A stretch of 64,000 bases of DNA from CAVQBC01 sp963848415 (GTDB taxonomy: Bacteria > Actinomycetota > Thermoleophilia > Solirubrobacterales > Solirubrobacteraceae), in assembly GCA_963848415.1 (NCBI GenBank), contig CAWKDN010000001.1:2542001-2606000 (forward strand), given 5' to 3'. The translations under genes and the position numbers were made by a program. Numbering within the stretch: position 1 is the first letter of the stretch; each line of letters begins with the position of its first letter. The notes under the pieces were generated by a model. The model had not been told where the DNA came from, searched no databases, and worked only from the letters and a program-made list of their open reading frames with translations. Positions 1 to 7,748 of this stretch are shown here, piece by piece.

Positions 1-1
1 C

Positions 2-223
2 GTGTTGATCGTGGATCGCGGGATTCCGGTCGCTCGGCTCGAATCGGCCGTGGGCGCCGACGCGGCGGCGAACGGCAAGCTCGCACGGCTCGAACGCTCC
101 GGCACCGTTCGGGCGGCGCGGATGCCGCCGGCGACAGAGGTGCTGTCCCGGCAGCCGCCAGGTCCGCGCCGGGGCGCCGGCGCGGTGGAAGCGCTCATCG
201 AGGACAGGCGCGGCGGCCGTTGA
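2..223 (+). CDS. Type II antitoxin, Phd/YefM-like (C-terminal part, cut by window edge)
   Basis: Only the last 73 or so residues are visible, because the frame is already open at the first bases of the window. It starts with a VDRGIPVARLE stretch, which matches the 'G.PVA.L' segment ending the DNA-binding domain of prevent-host-death (Phd/YefM) antitoxins. The tail 'AVEALIEDRRGGR' is typical of their toxin-binding end. Such proteins repress their own operon and neutralise the partner toxin. The stop overlaps the TTG start of the PIN toxin at 220, as expected for a coupled antitoxin-toxin pair. The family call comes from motif and context; the missing N-terminus prevents certainty. Confidence 0.72.
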   Translation: MLIVDRGIPVARLESAVGADAAANGKLARLERSGTVRAARMPPATEVLSRQPPGPRRGAGAVEALIEDRRGGR

Positions 224-661
224 GGTTCTGGGACAGCTCGGCGATCGTCTCCGCTGCTGGTGAACGAGCCGACCACCGAGGCGGTCACCGCGATTGCCGA
301 GGAGGATCCGGCGATGCTCGTGTGGTGGGCGACGGAGCTCGAGTGCGTCTCGGCGATCGCTCGCCTGGAGCGCCAGGGGGACTTGTCGAGCGACGTGACG
401 CTGGTCGCGCTGCAACGGCTGGACGGATTGGCCGAGAGCTGGAGCGAGGTCCAGCCCGTGGAGGCCGCGCGGCGGACCGCGCGGCGCCTTCTGCGGGTCC
501 ACCCGCTGCGGGCCGCCGTTGCGCTCCAGCTGGCGGCGGCGGTGGTCGCCGCGGAGGGGCAACCGGCGTCGCTCGAGCTCGTCACTCTCGACGATCGGCT
601 GACCGACGCCGCCAGGAAGGAGGGGTTCGTCGTCCTCGCCGGCCCACGCCGCGCCGGCTGA
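220..661 (+). pseudogene. VapC-like PIN-domain toxin, frameshifted
   Basis: A PIN-domain ribonuclease toxin split over two frames. The first frame (TTG at 220) gives MRFWDSSAIV, with the first PIN acidic residue in WDSSA. One extra T at about base 250 then throws the frame off. Dropping that base restores PLLVNEPTTEAV and continues through 'ELECVSAI' (second acidic site) and 'LVTLDDRL' (third acidic site) to a TGA at 661. The rebuilt protein is about 146 residues, a normal VapC length. It overlaps the antitoxin stop at its 5' end. As written the toxin would be truncated after about 10 sensible residues, so it is either inactivated or affected by a sequencing indel. Confidence 0.8.
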
Positions 662-665
662 GTGA

Positions 666-2022
666 CTACTCGAACAGGCGCGGGCGGCCCGGCGGCCGCT
701 TCCGGACGAGGACGTCGCGTCGGAGCGCCGGCGCGGCGGACCTCGACGCGCCCGTCGTGCATCCGCAGCGTGAGCCCGTCCTGCTCGCGGGCGGCCGCCG
801 CCGAGGTCACGGGCTCGCCGGCGGGGTCCTCGACCAGCGCGTAGCCGCGCTCGAGCGTGCGCTGCGGGTCGTGCGCGGCGAGCGCGAGCGCGAGCCGCTC
901 GAGGTCCGCGCGGGTGCGGCCGGCGGCGGCGCCGCGGCGGTTGCGCTCGAGCGCCCGCGCCTGCGCGGCCACGTCGCGGCGGCCGCCGGCGACGCCACGG
1001 CGCGCGCTGGCGCGCAGCTCGCGCAGATGCTGGTGCAGCCGCGCGCGATGGCGCGCGACGTGGTCGGCCGGCGCGCGCGAGAGCCGCGCCAGGGTGCGCG
1101 CCCGGTGCAGCACGGCCCGGCGGCCGTGGCCGGCGAGCCGCCCGGCGGACGCCTGCAGGGCGACGCGCGCCGCGGCGCAGTCGACCGGCACGGCGGCCTC
1201 GGCGGCGTGCGTCGGCGTCGAGCACGAGATGGCGGCGACGTCGTCGATCAGCGTCCGGTCGGTGTGGTGGCCGACCGAGGAGACCACCGGCACCCGCAGC
1301 AGCGCCACGGTGCGACACAGCGTCTCGTCGCAGAAGGCGAACAGGTCGGCCAGCGAGCCGCCCCCGCGCGCCACGACGATCACGTCGACCGCCTCGCAGG
1401 CGGCGAGGTCCTGCAGCGCCCGCGTGATGGCCGGCGCGGCGTGGCGGTCCTGGACGGGCGCGAACGCCCATACCAGGCGCCCCTCCCAGCCGCGGCGGCG
1501 CAGTCCCGCGAGCACGTCGTCGCGCGCCTTGCCGTGCTCGCCGGTGACGACGCCGATGCAGCGCGGCAGCCCCGCGAGCGGGAGTCGCTTCTGCGGCTCG
1601 AAGAGACCCTCGCCGTGCAATGTCCGGCGCAGGCGCTCGAGCTGGGCCAGCAGGTCGCCCTCGCCCGCGATGCGCAGGTCTGAGACCGCGAAGGTGAAGC
1701 TCGGCGAGGACGTCCGCGAGCCGACGTAGAAGTCGGTGCCGCCGGCCGCCACCACGCGCGCGCCGTCCGCGAGCCCGGCGATCCCGAGCGCCTCCCAGTC
1801 CTCGCGCCACATCGAGCACGGCAGCGCGCCGGCGGCGTCGCGCAGCTCGAAGTAGACGCGCGCCCGCCCCAGCTTGAGGCCGAAGACCTCGCCGAAGACC
1901 TGCACGCGGGAGAACTCCCGCAGGCGGTCGCGCAGGCGGGCGGCGTAGTGGCCGACGGGCCACGGGCCCGCCAGCGGGCTGCCCGGGATGCCGTCGGGGC
2001 GCTCGGCGGCCGGCTCACTCAT
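666..2022 (-). CDS. xseA: Exodeoxyribonuclease VII large subunit (3' end uncertain)
   Basis: Large subunit of exonuclease VII, which with XseB degrades single-stranded DNA to oligonucleotides. The reading starts at ATG 2022 (MSEPAAERPD). It has the N-terminal OB-fold (VFGEV, YFELRD near residue 57, LPCSMWR). The catalytic domain follows: GVVTGEHGKARDDVL near 157, VARGGGSLADLFAF near 217 and SSVGHHTD near 248. A helical region ends in LERGYALV. After about residue 430 the frame shows no stop before the window edge and runs antisense across vapC. A neighbouring frame has a plausible end (RPPGRPRLFE, TAG at 666-668), so a one-base indel near 700-740 is likely. No xseB is visible. A TAGCCT -10 element lies 7 bases before the ATG. 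Confidence 0.86.
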
Positions 2023-2029
2023 CCGCCTC

Positions 2030-2035
2030 AGGCTA
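2030..2035 (-). promoter_or_regulatory. -10 element of xseA
   Basis: TAGCCT (TAnnnT) ends 7 bases before the xseA ATG, and no Shine-Dalgarno lies between. It fits the leaderless pattern seen at many genes of the window. No clear -35 is visible. Confidence 0.4.
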
Positions 2036-2114
2036 CGCCGCCGAGCGGCGCCCGCCGATCAGAATCCGGCGAGCGCCCGGTCATAGGAAGACAACAACCA
2101 GAAGGAGCAACGAG

Positions 2115-2486
2115 ATGTTCGCGACCACCAAGGCCTTCAGCGGCTTCGCGGTGCCCGACGTCGAGGCGGCCCGCCGGTTCTACGGCGACACGCTCGGCCT
2201 TCAGACCTCCGAGGCCTACGGGATCATGACCCTGCACCTCGCCGGCGGGCGCGACACGATCGTCTACCCCAAGCCCGACCACACGCCGGCGACCTACACG
2301 ATCCTGAACTTCGAGGTCGACGACATCGACGCCGCGGTCGACGGGCTGACCGAGCGCGGCGTGGAGTTCCTGCGCTACGACGGCGCCGAGCAGGACGAGA
2401 AGGGCATCTTCCGCGACGAGGGGCCCTACATCGCCTGGTTCGAGGACCCCGCCGGCAACGTCCTCTCGGTGCTGCAGGAGAAGTGA
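2115..2486 (+). CDS. VOC-superfamily (glyoxalase/bleomycin-resistance-like) protein
   Basis: A 123-residue cytoplasmic protein of the vicinal-oxygen-chelate fold. It shows the two beta-alpha-beta-beta-beta halves: 'GFAVPDVEAARRFYGDTLGL' near residues 10-29, and 'NFEVDDIDAAVDGLTERGVEF' followed by 'IAWFEDPAGNVLSVLQ' at the end. The length is normal for a single-domain member. Metal ligands cannot be assigned with confidence. Family members include dioxygenases, glyoxalases and drug-binding proteins, and the substrate cannot be told here. A good Shine-Dalgarno (AAGGAG) precedes the ATG. It stands alone between xseA and a converging small gene. Confidence 0.88.
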   Translation: MFATTKAFSGFAVPDVEAARRFYGDTLGLQTSEAYGIMTLHLAGGRDTIVYPKPDHTPATYTILNFEVDDIDAAVDGLTERGVEFLRYDGAEQDEKGIFRDEGPYIAWFEDPAGNVLSVLQEK

Positions 2487-2496
2487 CCCCGCGGGC

Positions 2497-2809
2497 TCAG
2501 CCGCGGGTGGCGCCCGGCTCGTAGCGCACCGGCTCGTCCGGGTCGTTGGAGGGCAGCGCGCGCTGGCCCTCCTGCTCCTGCTCGCCGCGCGTCTCGCCCG
2601 GTGAAGGCGATCCGCTCGAGCCGGGCGATCTCCCGCTGCCCCTCGATCCACGCGGGGTCCTCGCGGCCGAGGCCGTCGATCAGCTTCTGGATGCGGTTGC
2701 GCAGCTGCAGCGCGAAGTGCGGGGTGGAGGCGCCCATCAGCTGGCGCACGTCGTCGACCGTGACCTGGCGGTTCGGGTTCAGGCGCTCGGGCTGCTCGGC
2801 TTCGGCCAT
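2497..2809 (-). pseudogene. Small conserved hypothetical protein, probably frameshifted
   Basis: The first 70 residues (MAEAEQPERLNPNRQVTVDD, then RQLMGASTPHFALQLRNRIQ and so on to IARLERIAFTG) look like a genuine soluble helical protein. The frame then turns into low-complexity Arg/Ala/Gly. If one base of the C-run at 2597-2599 is removed, it continues as ETRGEQEQEGQRALPSNDP and ends at YEPGATRG with TGA at 2497-2499, giving about 103 residues with an acidic polar tail. That second version is more protein-like, so a one-base insertion is inferred. The function is unknown. It starts 3 bases after the stop of the upstream lipoprotein gene, so the two probably share an mRNA. Confidence 0.6.
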
Positions 2810-2812
2810 GTC

Positions 2813-4027
2813 TCAGGCGTCCTCGTCGTCGACCGGCTGGATCTCCAGAAGGGTGTCGATGCGCGCCTGGACGTCCACGGAGATCGCCGTCGCGTCGCCC
2901 ATCAACCAGCCGTGATTGTAGACCCCGCGCACCGGGTCGCCGCGGTAGCCGGGCTGGATGTCGAGCAGGTAGTTCTGGACCGCCTCGGGCAGTGCATTGG
3001 CGTCCGGGATCAGCAGCAGCGGGCCGTAGGTGCCGGTCGCCGACAGCGGCGCGGCGGCGGCCGCCTCGGCGGGCCGGCGGGTGGACGCGAAAACGATCCC
3101 GTGCCCCGGGTCCACGACGCCCCAGCCGAAGGTCTCCCCGTTGGCGAACGGCCCGTCGCTGAAGCGCGCGAAGGCGATCGCGTTGGCGACAGGGTCGCGA
3201 CCCGCGATCCGCTGCGTGCGGCCCAGCTTCGCGAGCTCGGCGAGCACCGCGTCGGAGATCACGGCCGGCGGCCCGAGCACGTAGATGCGCACCCGCCCGG
3301 CGCGCCGCCTCGCCTCCAGCGCCGCGCGGGTGGCGGCCGGCAGGGCGGCGCGCCCGCTCCACAGCACGGGGTCGCCGGACTTGGCCGCCCAGCCGGCCGC
3401 CGGCATCGCGAACGCCGGGTCGTCGGCCGGGGCGACCAGCACGGTGTCCGAGGCGCCGCCGACCGCGGCGGTGTGCAGCTTGTCGATCCCCACCGCCGCG
3501 GCCGCGAAGTCGGCGCCCTCGACGTCGGCGACGCGCAGGCCCGCCGGCCGCGCCGCGCCCGGGCCGACGCGGAGCACCTGCGCGCCGCCCGCCTTGGCGG
3601 CGCCGGCGGGGGCGAGCGAGCGCAGCGCGGTGTCGCTGGCCGCGGGCAGCCGCCCGCCGGCCGAGAAGAGCACCGGCGAGCGCAGCGGCGCGGCCATCAG
3701 CTGCGCGGCGGAGATCGCGGAGCGCCAGTCGTCCTGGTCGACGACCGTCACCGCGGGCGGGCGCGTGTCGGGCGAGCGCGCCGGGTAGATCGCCTGGGCC
3801 ACGCCGGCCGCGTCGGCGACCGGGTCCGCGCCGCCCACGCGCGTGGTGTTGCGCGTCGCGAAGCCCGGGAAGCCGAGCGAGCGGGCCGCCTCGGGCTCCT
3901 GCGCGGCCTGGCCGAGCTCGGGCGTCTGGCTCGTCTCCGCCTCGCCGCCTCCGCCGCCGCAGGCCGTGGGCAGGAGCGCCAGCAGCACCAGCGCCGACGT
4001 GAGTGGGATGCGGAGACGCTGGGGCAT
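2813..4027 (-). CDS. Lipoprotein with CWB2-like cell-wall-binding repeats
   Basis: A 404-residue exported lipoprotein. The N-terminus (MPQRLRIPLTSALVLLALLPTAC) is a signal peptide with lipobox PTAC, followed by a Gly-rich linker. The body has repeated segments of the kind found in cell-wall-binding repeat 2 proteins: an 'R.GG.DP..DA..VA' motif near residue 62, 'SPVLFSAGGRLPAA', 'DPVLWSGRAALPAATRAAL', 'VYVLGPPAVISDAVLAEL' and 'R.AGRDPVANAIAFARF'. Family members stick to anionic wall polymers. The ATG at 4027 is chosen because it begins the signal peptide and has a TAGCCT -10 element exactly 10 bases upstream. The family is inferred from the repeat pattern; any enzymatic role is unknown. Confidence 0.75.
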   Translation of the reverse strand: MPQRLRIPLTSALVLLALLPTACGGGGGEAETSQTPELGQAAQEPEAARSLGFPGFATRNTTRVGGADPVADAAGVAQAIYPARSPDTRPPAVTVVDQDDWRSAISAAQLMAAPLRSPVLFSAGGRLPAASDTALRSLAPAGAAKAGGAQVLRVGPGAARPAGLRVADVEGADFAAAAVGIDKLHTAAVGGASDTVLVAPADDPAFAMPAAGWAAKSGDPVLWSGRAALPAATRAALEARRRAGRVRIYVLGPPAVISDAVLAELAKLGRTQRIAGRDPVANAIAFARFSDGPFANGETFGWGVVDPGHGIVFASTRRPAEAAAAAPLSATGTYGPLLLIPDANALPEAVQNYLLDIQPGYRGDPVRGVYNHGWLMGDATAISVDVQARIDTLLEIQPVDDEDA

Positions 4028-4037
4028 CGTGCGACCG

Positions 4038-4043
4038 AGGCTA
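4038..4043 (-). promoter_or_regulatory. -10 element of the CWB2-like lipoprotein gene
   Basis: TAGCCT lies with 10 bases between it and the ATG, and there is no Shine-Dalgarno. This spacing predicts a leaderless or nearly leaderless mRNA. Confidence 0.5.
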
Positions 4044-4146
4044 GTGGCCGGTGGGGACCATTCCATCGAGCGAGCGTCTACGCGCCACGTCGCGCAAGAC
4101 CGCTTGCACCCGCTACTCTCCTGCGCCGTCGGGTGGCCGTTGGCAC

Positions 4147-4176
4147 TCGACAGTTGACGGCAGCGTCGTGTAGCTT
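4147..4176 (+). promoter_or_regulatory. Housekeeping-type promoter of the riboswitch/NlpC gene
   Basis: A -35 box TCGACA (5 of 6 to TTGACA) at 4147-4152, an 18-base spacer, and -10 TAGCTT at 4171-4176. Transcription would start near 4183, right where the conserved riboswitch sequence begins. Confidence 0.55.
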
Positions 4177-4183
4177 GCCGCGC

Positions 4184-4322
4184 CAGTAAACGCCGAGTCC
4201 CCGACGGAGGGTCGGGGAGCGGGGGACCCAGGTTGTGTGGGGCGAATCGCGCGTCAGCGCGAAGCGCAGGCTCTTTCAGCGCTAGCCCGTCAGCTAACCC
4301 CGTAGGCCGACGAAAGAGGTTC
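4184..4322 (+). promoter_or_regulatory. c-di-AMP riboswitch (ydaO/yuaA type)
   Basis: The leader contains the conserved blocks of this class in order: CGCCGAGTCCCCGACGG with a pairing arm, GGGGAGCGGGGGACCCAG, GGGGCGAATCG, CCCGTCAGCTAACCCCGTAGG and the closing CGAAAGAGG that doubles as the Shine-Dalgarno region. The class binds cyclic di-AMP and usually turns expression off. In Actinobacteria it is known upstream of cell-wall hydrolases such as NlpC/P60 and Rpf proteins, which is the gene found here. Identification is by recalled consensus, not by a covariance search. AAAGAGG ends 7 bases before the TTG start at 4327, so control could act on translation or on termination. Confidence 0.88.
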
Positions 4323-4326
4323 AACG

Positions 4327-4965
4327 TTGTCCCTACGGGCTCTTGCCCTGCCGATACTCGGTGTGCTGATCGCGTTCGTGCTTGAAGGCACCGCGGTGGC
4401 GCAGTCGACGGCTCCGGGCCCCAACACGGGTGGCGCCGAGTTCGCTCCTGAGACTGAGACTCCTGCCCCGGCGCCCGCGAAGGCGGGCGCATACACCGGC
4501 CCGCTGGTGGCCGGCACCAAGGCCAAGCTCCTGCGCGACGGCACCGCCGCCGCCCCCGCCTCGGCCCCGCCGCAGGTCCAGCAGGCGGTCTGGGCGGCCA
4601 ACACCCTGCAGGACATGCCCTACGTCTACGGCGGCGGCCACGCCAGCTTCAAGGCCAGCGGCTACGACTGCTCGGGCACCGTCTCCTTTGCGCTCAACGG
4701 CGGCGGGCTGCTCAAGAGCCCGCTGGACTCCGGCAGCTTCATGCGCTGGGGCGAGGCCGGCAAGGGCACCTGGATCACCGTCTACACCCACTCCGGTCAC
4801 GCCTACGTCGTCATCGCCGGGCTGCGGCTGGACACCAGCTCGGCCGGCGTCACGAGCCGCAGCTCGCGCCGGTTCGCGCGCAGCGCCACCGAGCGCGGCC
4901 CGCGCTGGCGCCCCACCGGCCGCCCGTCGGCCGGCTTCACGCTTCGCCATCCCGCAGGCCTCTAA
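4327..4965 (+). CDS. NlpC/P60-family peptidoglycan endopeptidase, secreted
   Basis: A 212-residue exported cell-wall hydrolase. An N-terminal hydrophobic segment (residues 3-25, ending AVAQ) acts as the signal peptide. A Pro/Ala-rich linker follows, then the NlpC/P60 domain from about residue 84. The catalytic Cys is in YDCSGTVSFAL (Cys115) and the His in THSGHAYVV (His158). The 'MPYVYGGGH' block before the Cys is typical. The family cleaves D-Glu-gamma-diaminopimelate bonds in stem peptides. The TTG start is supported by the preceding riboswitch tail and AAAGAGG ribosome site. The C-terminal 40 residues are Arg/Ser-rich. Expression is likely controlled by cyclic di-AMP. Confidence 0.92.
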   Translation: MSLRALALPILGVLIAFVLEGTAVAQSTAPGPNTGGAEFAPETETPAPAPAKAGAYTGPLVAGTKAKLLRDGTAAAPASAPPQVQQAVWAANTLQDMPYVYGGGHASFKASGYDCSGTVSFALNGGGLLKSPLDSGSFMRWGEAGKGTWITVYTHSGHAYVVIAGLRLDTSSAGVTSRSSRRFARSATERGPRWRPTGRPSAGFTLRHPAGL

Positions 4966-5089
4966 CCGGGCCTCCAGACCCGCTCCCGGCCGTCGCACCG
5001 CGCGTGCGGCGGCCGATTGCGGGCCAGATCGCGCCCGGCGCCCGGTACGCTAGGACCACAGCCTCAGTCGACCACGAAGGAGGCCCATA

Positions 5090-5881
5090 GTGGCCGGCGT
5101 ATCTGGACGGTTCTCCACCGTCATCAAGTCGAAGATCTCGAGCATGCTGGATCGCGCGGAGGATCCCTCCGAGACGATCGAGTACAGCTACCAGAAGCAG
5201 ATGGAGCTGCTGCAGAACGTCAAGAAGGGCGTCGCCGACGTCGTGACGTCCAAGAAGCGCCTGCAGCTCCAGCAGCAGAAGCTCGAGGGGCAGGTCGTCA
5301 AGCTCGACACGCAGGCCCGCCAGGCGCTCTCGCAGGGCAACGAGCCGCTGGCTCGCACGGCGCTCGAGCGCAAGTCGTTCGCCCAGACCGAGCTGCAGTC
5401 GCTCGACCAGCAGGTCACCGAGCTCGAGGCCCAGCAGGAGGGGCTGATCGAGAAGGAGCGCCAGCTGCGCAACAAGCTCGAGCAGTTCCGCACCAAGAAG
5501 GAGGTCATCAAGGCCCAGTACTCCGCCGCGGAGGCCTCGGTCAAGATCTCCGAGGCGGCCACCGGCGTCGGCGAGGAGATGGCCGACGTGGGGCTCGCGA
5601 TGCAGCGCGCGCAGGACAAGACGGAGAGCATGCGCGCGCGGGCCGGCGCGATGGAGGAGCTCGAGGCGGCCGGCGCGTTCGACGACAGCATGATGCTCGG
5701 CTCCGGCGGCGACGACATCGACCGCCAGCTCGCCCAGCTGACGTCGACGTCGGAGGTCGACGACGACCTCGCGAAGATGAAGGCCGAGCTCGGCCAGGGC
5801 ACGCCCGAGTCGCCCGCGCTGGGCGCCGGCGAGACCGCTCCCGAGACGGAGGGCGAGGGCTCCCAGGAGCGCCCCGCGTGA
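5090..5881 (+). CDS. pspA: Phage shock protein A (PspA/IM30/Vipp1 family)
   Basis: A 263-residue ESCRT-III-like membrane-repair protein. The N-terminus 'VIKSKISSMLDRAEDPSETI' is the amphipathic helix and first helix of the family. The middle (residues 40-190) is a long coiled coil rich in Gln, Glu, Lys and Arg, with 'YQKQMELLQNVKKGVADVV' and 'FRTKKEVIKAQYSAAEASV'. The C-terminus is acidic and disordered. PspA binds stressed inner membrane and helps keep the proton gradient. The start is GTG at 5090 behind a strong AAGGAGG. Its stop overlaps pspAA (GTGA), so the two are translationally coupled, an arrangement known in Actinobacteria. Confidence 0.95.
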   Translation: MAGVSGRFSTVIKSKISSMLDRAEDPSETIEYSYQKQMELLQNVKKGVADVVTSKKRLQLQQQKLEGQVVKLDTQARQALSQGNEPLARTALERKSFAQTELQSLDQQVTELEAQQEGLIEKERQLRNKLEQFRTKKEVIKAQYSAAEASVKISEAATGVGEEMADVGLAMQRAQDKTESMRARAGAMEELEAAGAFDDSMMLGSGGDDIDRQLAQLTSTSEVDDDLAKMKAELGQGTPESPALGAGETAPETEGEGSQERPA

Positions 5882-6156
5882 TCGTCCGGATCGCGACCGA
5901 GAACCAGTACCGGCTCCCCGACGAGGACGCCGCGCGCCTCAACGAGCTCGACAACGAGGCGGTCGCGGCCGTCGAGGCGGGCGACGAGGACCGCTTCCAC
6001 GAGCTGTTCGAGTCGATGCTCGACCTGGTCCGCCGCGACGGCGTGCTGCTGGACGCTGACGACCTCGAGGGCTCCGACGTCATCATCCCGCCGCCCGACC
6101 TCAGCTTCGTCCAGGCCTCTGAAGAGTTCACCGGCAACGGCCTGATCCCGGATTGA
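5878..6156 (+). CDS. pspAA: PspA-associated protein PspAA
   Basis: A 92-residue acidic protein matching the PspAA family: it begins VIVRIATENQYRLPDEDAAR, has 'LNELDNEAVAAVEAGDEDRF' in the middle, and ends 'DLSFVQASEEFTGNGLIPD'. PspAA proteins are encoded next to PspA in Actinobacteria and are thought to help PspA recognise or act on the membrane. The GTG start overlaps the pspA stop by four bases, and its own stop overlaps the TTG of the next flavin oxidoreductase. All three are therefore probably made from one coupled mRNA. Confidence 0.9.
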   Translation: MIVRIATENQYRLPDEDAARLNELDNEAVAAVEAGDEDRFHELFESMLDLVRRDGVLLDADDLEGSDVIIPPPDLSFVQASEEFTGNGLIPD

Positions 6157-7748
6157 ACCCGGTCGCGGAGCGGCTCGGCGAGCTGGGGCTGCCCGAGCCG
6201 ACCGCGTCGCTGGCCGCCCGTCCGTGGGACGCCGTGCTCGTCGGCGGCGGGCACAACGGCCTCGCCTGCGCGGCCTATCTCGCCCAGGCGGGGCAGTCGG
6301 TGCTGGTGCTGGAGCGGCGCGAGCGCGTCGGCGGCGCCTGCACGCTCGAGCGCCCGTTCGGAGACGAGCGCTACGTCTGCAGCCCGTGCGCCTACGTCAT
6401 CGGGCTGCTCGACCCGCTGGTGATCTCAGAGCTCGAGTTGCGCCGCCGCGGCTTCGAGGTCTACGTCGCCGACCCGCAGCTGTGGGTGCCCTTCGAGGAC
6501 GGCACGGCGTTCGCCGAGTGGCTGGACCCGGCCCGTACGCGCGCGAGCCTCGAGGCCTTCGGCGTCTCGGCGCGCGACATCGCCGGCTATGAGCGCTGGT
6601 CCGAGCTCTTCGACGCCACGCGGCGGCGGCTGCGCTACGGCGACCGTGACACGTGGGTGGGCGACGCGCCCCGCCGGGCGGAGATCGAGGAGCTGCTGGG
6701 CGGCGAGCAGGCGATGATCGACCTCGTCTTCGAGGCCTCGATCGCCGAGACGCTCGAGGACCACGTCTCAGACCAGCGGCTGCACGACGCGCTCTACGGC
6801 GGCGGCATCATCGGCACCTTCGCCGGCCCGCGCGACCCCGGCACGGCGATGGTCAAGCTCATGCACCACACCGGCGACCTCGAGGGCCAGGGCTCGGTGT
6901 GGGGCTACGTCAAGGGCGGCATGGGGATGGCGAGCTTCGCGATCGCCGACGCGGCCCGCGAGGCCGGCGCGGTGATCGCCTGCGGCGTGCCGGTGGGGGA
7001 GATCGTGCCCGGCGAGGGCGTCGCGCTCGAGGACGGCACGTTCATCCCGGCGCGCTCGGTGATCTGCAACGCCGACCCGAAGCGGGCGCTCGCGATGCTC
7101 GGCGGCCAGGCGCTGCCCGCCGGCTTCCGCGCGCGGTTGGAGGCCTGGGACGTCCGCAGCCCGGTCGTGAAGTTCAACGCCGCGCTGCGCCGGCTGCCGA
7201 GCTTCACCGCGGCGCCCGGGGAGGACTTCTGGACGCGCGCGATGGTCGAGCTGACCACGGGCCTCGACGACGCTCAGGCCGGGTCGGTCGCGGCCGCGGC
7301 GGGCGAGCTCGCCGTCGCCTTCGCCGAGGTCTACGTGCAGACCGGCCACGACCCGACGCCGGCGCCCGAGGGCCGCCACCTGATGAGCGTGTTCAGCCAG
7401 TACGGGCCCTACGACGCCGACGCCGAGGCCGCGGGGCGGGCGGTGATCGAGCTGATCTCGCGCTTCGCGCCGGACTTCGAGGATTGCCTCGAGTACCACG
7501 AGACGCTCGTGGGGCGCGACATCGAGGCCCGCGTCGGGCTGACGGGCGGCCACATCTTCCAGGGCCAGGTGCTGCCCGGCCAGATGTGGGAGCACCGCCT
7601 CGCCGCCCGCACGGAGCTCGAGGGGCTCTACTTCTGCGGCGCCGCGACGCATCCCGGCGGCAGTGTGATCGGCCTCAACGGCCGCAACGCCGCCATGGCC
7701 GTGCTCGCCGACGCCGGGATCGCCGCGCCTCAGGCCGCCTCGCTGTAG
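6153..7748 (+). CDS. FAD-dependent oxidoreductase of the phytoene-dehydrogenase/PYROXD2 group
   Basis: A 531-residue flavoprotein. The dinucleotide-binding motif VGGGHNGLACAAYLAQAG (residues about 30-47) is followed by 'VLVLERRERVGGACTLE', as in CrtI-like and PYROXD2-like enzymes. The C-terminal FAD-contact motif 'LYFCGAATHPGGSVIGLNGRNA' lies near residue 495. Carotenoid desaturases share this architecture, but no carotenoid genes are nearby, so the substrate is unknown. The TTG start overlaps the pspAA stop (ATTGA), which ties it to the membrane-stress operon. Its 3' end overlaps the converging MFS gene by 19 bases. Confidence 0.85.
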   Translation: MNPVAERLGELGLPEPTASLAARPWDAVLVGGGHNGLACAAYLAQAGQSVLVLERRERVGGACTLERPFGDERYVCSPCAYVIGLLDPLVISELELRRRGFEVYVADPQLWVPFEDGTAFAEWLDPARTRASLEAFGVSARDIAGYERWSELFDATRRRLRYGDRDTWVGDAPRRAEIEELLGGEQAMIDLVFEASIAETLEDHVSDQRLHDALYGGGIIGTFAGPRDPGTAMVKLMHHTGDLEGQGSVWGYVKGGMGMASFAIADAAREAGAVIACGVPVGEIVPGEGVALEDGTFIPARSVICNADPKRALAMLGGQALPAGFRARLEAWDVRSPVVKFNAALRRLPSFTAAPGEDFWTRAMVELTTGLDDAQAGSVAAAAGELAVAFAEVYVQTGHDPTPAPEGRHLMSVFSQYGPYDADAEAAGRAVIELISRFAPDFEDCLEYHETLVGRDIEARVGLTGGHIFQGQVLPGQMWEHRLAARTELEGLYFCGAATHPGGSVIGLNGRNAAMAVLADAGIAAPQAASL

